A DNA stretch of 37,800 nt. It comes from an uncultured bacterium. Its GTDB lineage: Bacteria; Bacillota; Clostridia; Oscillospirales; Oscillospiraceae. The DNA is taken from contig CAOKLO010000032.1 of assembly GCA_948469375.1 (NCBI GenBank), forward strand, positions 1 through 37,800. Reading direction: 5' to 3'. The notes beneath the pieces are model-generated. The model had not been told where the DNA came from. It did not search any database and saw only the letters and a list, made by a program, of their open reading frames with translations. Each line of letters starts with the position of its first letter. Positions within the stretch are counted from its first letter, which is position 1. A program made the position numbers and the translations under genes. This document shows, piece by piece, positions 6,588 through 16,900 of the stretch.

Positions 6588-7753
6588 TGAAACGGATCGT
6601 ATCTACAGCAATGAGCATCGCGCTCTGCGCCCTACTGATCTGTCCTGCGCAGGCAGCGGATGAGCAGACGGAACTGGAGCTGGCCGCCGGCTACTTACTG
6701 CAGCAAGGCATTATGACCGGCGATCAGAACGGGGATCTGAACCTGGAGGCCGGCCTGAGCCGTGTGGAGCTGGCGGTTCTTCTAACTCGCCTCAGCGGCG
6801 GAGCGGAGGAGGTGACGGTCAACGCCGTCAGTTTTGAGCGAGAATGCAGTTTTATGGATGTCCCCGCCTGGGCAAAGCGATATGTCGGCTATTGTGTCAG
6901 AAACAGCTTGGTTACAGGCTATGACAGTCTCCGCTACGGAGCGGCTGAACCTGTTGTTCCAGCTGCAGCCTGCACGGTGATCCTTCGGGCCTGCGGTCAT
7001 AAGGACAGCGAGGGGGCCGCCTGGAACTATAGCACCGCTTGCTCCTATGCCATCAGCCTGGGGTGGCTCAGTGAACCGGCGGCCCATGCCGCCGCAACTA
7101 CCCGTGGGGATATGGCGCTGCTGCTCTATCGGGCGCTGACCGGCGCACAACCGGCGAACCTGCCTCCTGCATCCCAGGCGGCAGGCGATGGCTGCCTGGC
7201 CAACGGAAAGCCTGTGACCGAGGAAAATGTGCTGGAACTTCTGCGGCAGCTGGAGCAGGATTGGCCCCAGGACACTGTATGGGGTACGCACAAGACACCG
7301 GGGACGCACAAAAATGAAGTGGCCAGCACAGCGGCCAACCGCATTATGGATGTCTACTGGGTAAGTGAGTATTACGGCTGCAGCGGCTATGCCGCTATGA
7401 TCAGCTCCCTTATCTTTGGTGATACAGCAAACCCTGGACGCCAACTGGAGGATCTGTCCCAAATCCGCCCCGGCGACATTGTATTCATAATCGACAACAG
7501 CACCGGCAAGGTGGGACATGTACGGGTTGCAGTGGAATCTCCCAATGAGATCCACGCATTTCACTACACCGATGGCAACCACGGCGGCATCATTCACTGG
7601 CCTGACCGGGAGTACCTGTATGGCAGAGAAAACCTGGACTGCTATCGTGGCGAGAATCGGGCCTGCCGGTTGGAAGTATGGACGCGCTACCCTGAGAGTG
7701 TTCCATACACTGGAAACAGTGTCAACGCCTGGCCCACAGGATGCGGGGCGTAG
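6587..7753 (+). CDS. SLH-domain protein with C-terminal papain-like (NlpC/CHAP-type) domain
   Basis: A 388-residue exported protein. The signal peptide is about 1-24 (ending PAQAAD). S-layer homology-like repeats span about 27-180, with TGDQNGDLNLEAGLSRVELA, FMDVPAWAKRYVGYCV and TRGDMALLLYRAL as recognisable parts; the SLH fold would bind secondary cell-wall polymer. The C-terminal region (about 225-388) has C265 in YYGCSGYAAMISS, a PGDIVFIID strand, H311 in GHVRVAV and a later HAFHYTDGNHGG, consistent with a papain-like cysteine peptidase or amidase. Catalytic activity is inferred. Its RBS is buried in an inverted repeat. A terminator-like hairpin lies downstream at 7850. It may dock the mating module on the cell wall or trim peptidoglycan. 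Confidence 0.7.
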   Translation: MKRIVSTAMSIALCALLICPAQAADEQTELELAAGYLLQQGIMTGDQNGDLNLEAGLSRVELAVLLTRLSGGAEEVTVNAVSFERECSFMDVPAWAKRYVGYCVRNSLVTGYDSLRYGAAEPVVPAAACTVILRACGHKDSEGAAWNYSTACSYAISLGWLSEPAAHAAATTRGDMALLLYRALTGAQPANLPPASQAAGDGCLANGKPVTEENVLELLRQLEQDWPQDTVWGTHKTPGTHKNEVASTAANRIMDVYWVSEYYGCSGYAAMISSLIFGDTANPGRQLEDLSQIRPGDIVFIIDNSTGKVGHVRVAVESPNEIHAFHYTDGNHGGIIHWPDREYLYGRENLDCYRGENRACRLEVWTRYPESVPYTGNSVNAWPTGCGA

Positions 7754-7849
7754 GAAAAAACTACCTGAAGGAAGACAAGAAATGCACATAAACCAGAAAC
7801 CCATCCCGCGGATGAACAGCCCCGGCAAAACAATCAAATATTCGCCAAC

Positions 7850-7884
7850 AAAGGGCCGCACAGAATTGTGCAGCCCTTTGTTTT
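7850..7884 (+). terminator. Terminator/attenuator-like hairpin before the giant adhesin gene
   Basis: AAAGGGC (7850-7856) pairs with GCCCTTT (7873-7879). An inner CAC/GTG pair (7859-7861 with 7868-7870) leaves small internal loops. GTTTT (7880-7884) follows. It lies in the 165-nt gap between the SLH gene and the adhesin. It could end part of the upstream transcripts and so set the adhesin level. Confidence 0.55.
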
Positions 7885-7918
7885 ATGCCCCCAACATTAT
7901 GATAGGAGGAACACACCC

Positions 7919-10900
7919 ATGTTGAAATCTTTTTCGCAGCATATCAACGCCAACTGGAAACGGGCCGTTTCCATGCTGCTGGTTCTGCTGACGGTTATCA
8001 GTATGCTTCCGGCCACAGCCATTGCGGCGGAGGTAGCATCGCCCTATCCGGCAACAGGTGATTTCGAGGTAAATGTTGCCGGAGCCACCGGCTGGAACGG
8101 CACCGGCCTCCCTCTGCCCGTCTATGATTCTGAGAGCGACGGTGTGGAGATTGCCACCGTCCCCGCATCAGACGGAGCCACCCCGATCCCCTTCGTCATC
8201 CTGGAAGACAGCGGCGGCGACCGGGTAAAGATCGGCCTTGTCTCCAATGACAGCGGGAAAGCCATTCCCTGGACAGGCGGTTCAGTAGATAAAACCGGCT
8301 GGGTTGACAAGAAGTATATCTTTGTCAATCTGCCCGATGTCCTGCCCAGCATCGTTTACAACCTGACCAACACCAGCGGCAGTATTTTTACCGCCGCAGA
8401 CGGCACGGAGATCCCCGGTGTGACTGGCAGCCAGCTCTACGCCGGGAAGCAGTTCAACCTCCGGCTGGATCGGAAGGAGTATATCGTCCCCTGTATGTAC
8501 TCCCTGGCTCAGCGTCTGGCAAAGGTGCAGAAGGCAGCCATGGCGAGCGGCGACACGCTGGTCATCTACGAGGCGTTCCGGCCCGCAGCAGCGCAATCCG
8601 CTGTGCGGGATGGCCTCAGCAGCCTGATTGGCAGCAATGCCGCTGTATCTGCGGACATGAAGAATGCCAGCGCCATGGGCTACGGCCAGAACTGGTTCAT
8701 CGCTGGCGGCACGTCCAACCATCAGGCGGGACTGGCCGTGGATATGACTCTCGCCAAGGGCGACCCGGATGAACTGTATGGGTACAGTCTGGATGGTACG
8801 GTATACCGGAAATACGAAGCCTGGACGGAGTATGATATGCCCTCCGCCATGCACGAGCTGAGCTCGGGCGCCATCCGCTTCCGGAAGCCTGCCAGTTCCA
8901 CCGCCATGCCCACAGATCTGGAGGACTGGGCGGAGAACTTCGCCGCCTCTGAGGGGGCGAAGCGGCTCCAGAAATACTGCACAGATGCGGGCCTCATCCC
9001 CCTCTCCAGTGAGTGGTGGCACTTCAATGACCCCAATATGGCGGAGATTATGGCAAAAGGGATGCACTCCAAGAGTGTTCCCATCAATACCGCCGGAAAC
9101 TATACCTTTGAAGCGGCCCCCAGCGTGACACCCAGCAGCGCCCTCAAGCAGTTTACTTCCCGGCCCAATAAAGTACACGCCGCTGTCCCGGCCAGCAACG
9201 GCCCCACCGGCGGCACGGGTGGCCTGAACCCCGGCAGTCCCGGCGGACAGAAGCCCAGCCGGAACGATGTCGCCTGGACGACTGACCCCGAGCGGACGTT
9301 CCTGCGCTTCACGCTGATCGAGTTTCCGGAGGGTGTGGTCACTGACCTCAGTAACACGGGAAGCTGGAAAGTCAAAGGTACGCCCCTCAACGTGGTCTGG
9401 GGCGACGGCAGCATTGAGAACTGGGATGCGGACACCTGCCGCCGCAGGATCACTTGGTTCAACTCCAATGCCATGCAGTACAACAGCATGGGTTCCAACG
9501 CGGCCCAGATGATGGGCGGCACGGTCTACGCCTACGATGCCACCGCCGGCTACAACCAGCGCTGGGTCACTACGGCAGATGAGTTCCAGGCAGAGACTGG
9601 TATCAGCGACCAGGAGAAGGAGCAGATGTTCCATTGCCACTCCTCCAGCTGGTCTACCGGCTGGGCCAATGGCGACTACACCTCCATGTGGGGGACTGAC
9701 CCCAAGCCCGTGACGCCCGGCAACGAATACATGGTCTATAAAGGCAACAAGGCGTTCCTGTACCTGCTGAGCCGTTTGACAGAGGTGGGCAGCAACGGCC
9801 AGGCCCTCCCCGGCTGGAGCGAGGATGTAGCTCTGAAAAACTGGTCGGAGTATGTCCATGACGCGGACGGCAATCTGCGGACAAAGTACCGGATCATCAT
9901 TGAAACCGGCGGCGTGTTCGTAGACCCGGACGGCCACCGCCGCGCCTATACCCTGCGGGAGATGATGGCATACTCGCTCTACAACAACGAGCCCGCTACC
10001 ATCAACCACCTGATCTACGACCAGTCCTCTACCATCAAGAACATGGCGCAGTATATGCGCCAGCGGAAGGACGATCAGTTCCTGGAGTATCCGCTGGACA
10101 GCAGCGGCCAGCCCACCGGCGAGGAGCTGCACTCCACCAACGGATTCAAGGAGTGCGACAGCTTTGTGGATTCCATCACTTCCCCCCGTGACATCCGGGA
10201 CACCATCTTCAATAACCGCCGCTCCTACGGCCTGCATATCCTCAGCCCGTTTAACTTTGAGCGGCCTGAGCCGGAAGGCCTTTCCCTGGATGTGACAAAG
10301 AAGGCTGACGGATCTATCCCGGCCGGTGAGGAGTGGGGCTTTACTGTGACCTATACGGCAGGTAGTCCCACAAGCTTCTCTGCAAAGAAAGGTGACACGG
10401 ACTGCACCAGCGAGGTTACTGCTACTGGCAGCGGTCTGAAATTCACCTTGCAGGGCAATGAGAGCATTCACATCGATTTTGTGGCGGACGCTTCTTTCCG
10501 TTATGAGGTAACAGAGGATGACACCACCTATCTGACCGACATCACCGGCACGGGCGGTACAGCCGACATGTCCGCCAAGAAGTTCACCAGCAGCGGCGGT
10601 GAGTCCAAGGTGACGTTTACCAACGGAACCACCACCTCGGAGAAAAAGCCCGTCTACCTGAAGCTGAAGAAGATCGCCGCTGAGGATCAGCGGCCCCTCT
10701 CCGGCGCGGTGTTCTCCGTCTATGCCGATGCCGCCTGCAACGGCACGGTGCTGGCCACCATGACCACCGGCACGGACGGTACGGCCAGCACGTCCGTCCC
10801 CAACATCGTGGAGGACGGCGGGAGCGTGACACTGTATGTCAAGGAAACGACCGCTCCCGCTGGCTGTACTCCGCTGGACACGCCCTTCACCGTGACCTGT

Positions 10901-13900
10901 AAGGCCCCGGAGAACAGCACCGAGGCGGGCGCAGTCCAGGTTGGCCCCGCCGCTGGTATTGAGAATGGCGGCGGTGGACCCGGCCCTGGTAAGACCATCC
11001 TGTATAAGCGGGACGCCATGACCAATAAGGGCGTCGGCCCCACCACCTTCAAGTTCTCCTCTGTCACCAATGGGGACTATGAGTTTGACACGGATGAGAA
11101 CGGCGAGCTGGAGCCCATCCAGTGGTGGGACACCTCCGAGAAGGACGGGAAGTACATCAAGCCCGGTGAGTACGCCGTAACGGAGCTGGTTCCGCCCCCC
11201 AATTATGAGTCCACCACCGAGGTGCAGCAGATCAAGCTGGAGCTGGACGCCAACGGCAATCCCATCCCCGCTGGGCCCCTGGTGTTCAAGAATCTTGCCA
11301 AGGTGGGCCTGCGGATCGTGAAATATGACCGTCAGAGCCACCAGCCCATGAAGGGCGTCACCTTTGAGATCTTCAAGGATGGCAATTCCATCGGCAGGAA
11401 AGAGACGGACGCCAACGGCGAAATTCTCTTGACCGGCCTGGAGCCTGGAACCTATCGGGCCGTTGAGGTGGACACCGGCGACGACGGCCACATCCTGGAC
11501 ACCAGCTGGCAGGAGGTGGAGCTGGTTGCCGGCGGCGGCACGAAGGATCTGTTTTTCTTCAACGATAAGCTGCCCGGCATGAAGCTGATCAAGGTGGACA
11601 GCTCCGATCCCTCCAAGACCATCTCCGACGCGAAATTCAGCATCCGGGCCATCGATGGCAGCTATGGGCCCCAGGAGTTCACCACTGACAGTAACGGTGA
11701 GATTGACCTGAGCAAGCTGCCCGAGGGCTCTTACGAGGTCACGGAGCTGGAGTGCGCCGGGTATATCATCGACAACGCCCAGCGCATCATCCACCTGCAC
11801 CCCAACGATACGGCGCAGTTCGTGTTTACGAACACCAAGAAGCCCGGCCTGCGGCTCATCAAGACCAGCGCGGACGGGACGCCTCTGGACGGCGTGACCT
11901 TCAAGATCACCCCCATCGAGGACGCCAGCCACTCCATCGACCGCACCACCCAGAATGGCGGTGAAATTCTGGTGGAGGGCCTGGAGCCTGGGATCTACTC
12001 CGTGGTTGAAACCGCTACCTTGCCGGATCACATCCTGGACAAGACGGAGCATCATGTGGAGCTGATCCCCGGCAAGACCTCCGAGATCCGGCTGAAGAAC
12101 GACAAGCGGCCGAACCTGACCATCTGCAAGCGGGATGCCGACACCAAGGAGATCATCCCGAACACCGTTTTTCTGGTGAAGGCAGCGGACGGCCACAGCG
12201 TCAATGAGGTCAAGACCGGCGCGGACGGCAAGGGCACGCTGGAGAATCTGCTGCCCGGCGTCTATGAAATTTCGGAAAAATCGGTTCCGGAGCCTTGGCT
12301 GAAGGACGCGGCCAACCAGCTTGTCACCCTGTATCCCAACAAGGATCGGGAGGTTCTGTTTGAGAACCACAAGAAGCCGCTGCTGACCCTCACGAAAATC
12401 GACGCGGATACCGGCGTATTTATCCCCGGTACGGTGTTCACCGTGGAGGGCATCGACAACGACTACCAGGACGACTGGACCACCGGCGCGGACGGTAAGG
12501 TTTCCAAGCGCGTCCCGCCCGGAACTTACCGGGTCACTGAGAAATCTGTCCCGGCCCCCTATTATCTCCCGGATAAGGACAAGGATCGGGTGCAGACCAT
12601 CACCTTGCACGGCGGCGATGAGAAGGAGTTGCTGTTCAAGAACCACAAGGCCCCGGAGCTGACCATCTTCAAGGTGGACAGTGTGGCGGGCGCTCCCATT
12701 GAGGGGGCCAAATTCCATGTGACCTACACCAGCAACGGCGAATCTGCCGGCGCTCCCGCGTCCATGGACTTTGGGTACTTCATCACGGACGCCCGCGGCG
12801 AGATCCGCCTGCATGAGCAGGGGAAGAAACTGTACCCCGGTGAGTATACCGTGACTGAGGTGGAGCCGGCCCCCGGCTTCCAGATGAAGGAGCCCACCAC
12901 CCAGAAGGTGATCCTCCACGGCGGCGAGAGCAAGACCCTGACCTTCCAGAACGAGCCGCTCAACGCCATCGTGGTGGAGAAATACGACAGCGTGACCCAC
13001 GAGGCCCTGCCCAGCTGTACCTTCCAGCTGCGTTTCCTGGGTGGAACCAGCGGTACGGGCGGCACGGTCATCGGCCAGAAGGTGACGGGACAGAACGGAA
13101 CCTGCATCTGGACAGGGCTGACGGCAGGAACGTATATTGTCGAAGAGGTCGATCCGGCGGATGGGTACTCCATCATCAACGCCTCCGAGACGGTCTATAT
13201 TTCGGACGATGGCAAGCAGAATGTCGTCACCGTCAAATTTGATAACGCGCCGGACGGCATCCTGCTCATCCGGAAGGTGTGCTCCGTCAATCCCAGCATC
13301 ACCCTCCAGGACGCCGAGTTCAAGGCCATGTACGCTGACGGGACGCTGATCGGCGACAGCAACGGCGTCTACCGCACTGACGAAAACGGAGAGATCCGCA
13401 TCGAGGGCTTAAAGCCCGGCAAGAGCGTGGTCGTGACGGAAACCCGCGCCCCGGACGGCTTCATCATCGACACCCAGAGCCAGACGGTTCAGATCAAGGA
13501 AGGCCGGACTGTCTCTCTGACTTTCAAGAACCAGCCCAAGGGTTCCCTGATTATTCAGAAACGGGACAGTATTACCGGCCAGCCCCTCCCTGGCGCACAG
13601 TTCCGCCTGACCACGGCAGCGGGCTGTGAGGTGGGCCTGGACGGCGTGATCGGCAGCAGTACCCTCACCCAGAACGGTTTGTTCACCACCGACAGCAACG
13701 GTGAGATTCGGGTATCCAACCTCGCACCCGGCGCGCTGGTGTTGACTGAGGTAAAAGCGCCGGCGGGTTACGTGATGGACGCCCCCAGCACCAATGTAGT
13801 CATCGGCTCCAACGGTGACACGCAGACTGTCATCATCACGAATACCCCCAAGGGGGCGCTGATCGTCGAAAAATATGACAGCGTGACCAAGCAGCCCCTG

Positions 13901-16900
13901 GCCGGTGCGCGGTTCAAGATCACCAACGCCAATGGTGAACTCGTACCGGACAATGAGGGGCTGACCAGTTCCAACGGGCTCTACACCACAGACCGGAATG
14001 GCCAGATCGTATTGTCCAAGATCCAGCCCGGTACTTACGTGGTGTCTGAGGACAAGGAGCCGGATTATTACCGGAAGGATCCCACGCCCCAGACGGTGGT
14101 TGTCGCCGCTGGTGATACGCAGACCCTCCGGTTTTACAACGATCCCCTCTGCACCCTCACCATCCTGAAGCGGGACGCTGTGACCAAGAAGCCTCTGGCG
14201 AAAGCGGAGTTCCTGGTTCGGGACAGCGAGGGTAAGGCCGTCGGGCCCAACAACGGGAAGTACATCACTGGGACAGATGGAACCGTGACGGTCACTGGCC
14301 TGGAGCCCAACGCGACCATCGTGGTTTCTGAACAGAAAGCGCCCACCGGATACATCAAGGATGAGACGCCGAAAAACATCGTTGTTCGTACCGGCGTTGC
14401 CAACAGCCTGATTTTTGACAACGAGCCTGCAACGACCCTCATTATCCAGAAATTCATCGAGGGTACGGAGAATGAGCCCCTGTCCGGCGTGGCCTTCAAG
14501 GTCACGGACGGCGCTGGCGCGGCAGTCGGCCCGGATGATGGAACGTATTATACGGACAAGGCCGGCGAGATCGTGCTGAGTGGCCTGGAGCCCGGAACCA
14601 CTGTTAAGGCCCGCGAGATCAAGACGGTGGAAGGGTTCGTGCTGGATGGGACTCCGCAGGACATCCTCATCAAAGCCGGAGAGGTCCAGCGGCTGACTTT
14701 CTGGAACAAACGGGACTGCTCCCTCACCATCTTGAAGCAGAGCACCGACAAGACCCCGCTGACCGGTGCGGTGTTCCATGTCACCGATGAGGACGGCGCA
14801 GCTATCGGAACCAACAATGGCCGATACACCACCGACCGCAACGGCCTCATTACCATCACCGGCCTCCAGCCGGGGCAGGTGCTGATCGTCACCGAGGAAA
14901 AGGCTCCCAACGGTTTCGTGCGCGATATGACCCCCAAGACCATCAAGATCAAGCAGGGCGTCGCCAATAGCCTGATTTTCGAGAACGCCCGCACGGGAAA
15001 GCTGGTCATCAACAAGTACAGTGCCCTGGACAAGAAGACCCCGCTGGAGGGCGTGACCTTCAAGATCACCACCACGAACGGCGATTTCCTTCCGGATGAG
15101 GATGGGAAGATCAGTTCCAACGGACTGTACTACACCGACAGCACTGGCCAGATCATCCTCAACAGTGTGGTCGGTTCCGTCGTAGTCACGGAGGTGCAGA
15201 GCATCCCTGGCTACACCATCAGCGACGCCAACCGGACGCAGGTGGTGGAGGTCAAGCCGGATGACACGCAGAGCCTCTACTTCTATAATGAACCCCTGTG
15301 CAGCCTGACCATCACGAAGCTGGATTCCGTCACCGGGAAGCCCGTTCCCAACACCGAGTTCACTTTGAAGGACGGTAACGGCAACATCATCGGCAAGTAT
15401 ACCACGGGCAAAGACGGCACTGTGACGGTGGGCGGCCTCGTACCTGGAACGGCGGTCGTGGTCACGGAGACCAGAGTCCCCAGCGGCTACGTGCTCAATC
15501 AGATCCCCCAGACCATCATTGTCAAGAACGGCACGAGCAATCTGACCAGCGGCGCTGGCAGCAGCTCCAGCAACACGGGTTGGAGCAGTAATGGGAATGA
15601 TCTCACCTTTGAGAACGATCCCAAGACGACGCTGACGATTGAGAAGTATCTGGAGACGGAGACCGGAGACAAGCCCTTGAAGGGAGTTACCTTCCTGGTC
15701 ACCGATTCCAGCGGCGCGGTCGTCGGTCCCAACAACGGCGAGTACATCACCGGCGAGGATGGCCGCATCGTCATCCCCAATCTGGAGCCTGGAACCACCA
15801 TTACCGCCAGGGAGATCAAGGTCCCCGAGGGCGTCCTGCTGGACAGTGCGCCCAAGAGCATCAAGATCAAGACCGGCGAGGGCCAGACCCTCCGCTTTGT
15901 CAACCAGCGTACCGGCACGCTCGTGATCCGGAAGCTGGACAAGGTTTCCAAGACCCCGCTGACCGGGGCTGAGTTCGAGCTGACCTATGCCGAGGGCGGG
16001 TACGTGGACGACGCCAACGGCCACCTCTCCAGCAAGGGCCGGTACAAGACCAATGACATGGGCGAGATCCGTATCTCCGTCACCGGAACGGTGGTCGTGA
16101 AGGAAGTGACCCCCTGCCCCGGCTATGTCATTGATGCCGCCACCCAGATCCAGACTGTCAAGGTGAACCCGGCGGACACACAGGCCCTCGTCTTCTATAA
16201 CGAGCCCCTGTGCAGTCTCACCCTCACAAAGCGGGATTCCGTCACCGGCAAGCCCGTTCCCGGCACGGAGTTCACCCTGAAGGATGGCAACGGCGCCATC
16301 CTGGGTAAGTACGTCACCGGGAGCGACGGGACTGTGACCGTAACAGGCCTCATTCCTGGCAGCACGGTTGTCGCGGTTGAAACCAAGGTGCCCAAGGGGT
16401 ATGTGCTGGATCCCACCCCGAAGACCATCATCGTGAAGAACGGCGCCAGCAACAGCATCATCAGCGGCTCCGGAAATACCGGCAGCACGATCATCCCCGG
16501 TGGCAGCACCACCACTCCTGGCGGCAATGGCGGCAACAATCTGGATTTCGAGAACGATCCCACGACCACGCTCACGATCCAGAAATTCGTGGACGGCACC
16601 GAGAACCAGCCCCTGAAGGGCGTGGAGTTCCTGGTCACGGACGGAACCGGCGCTGTGGTAGGCCCCAATAACGGCTACTATACCACGGACAAGGACGGCC
16701 GCATTACCATCTCTGATTTGGAGCCCGGTACGACTATTACCGCGCGGGAGACCAAGACGCTGGATGGATATGTCCTTGATTCTACGCCGCAGACCATCAC
16801 TATCAAGACCGGAGAGGGCCAGACAATGACCTTCTGGAACAAGAAGGCCGGCGGCCTCATCATCAACAAGGTGGACGCCGTCACCGGCAAGCCGCTGGTT

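Noticed and set aside
7783-7925. 47-codon open frame starting after GAAGGAAG between the SLH gene and the adhesin.
   Set aside because: It runs through the terminator-like hairpin and over the adhesin start, and the peptide has no recognisable features. A leader peptide is possible but unsupported.
8282-13000. Very long open frame on the minus strand (1,572 codons) opposite the adhesin gene.
   Set aside because: It is antisense to a well-supported CDS, has low-complexity composition and no recognisable domain. It arises from the GC-rich repetitive codon use of the adhesin.
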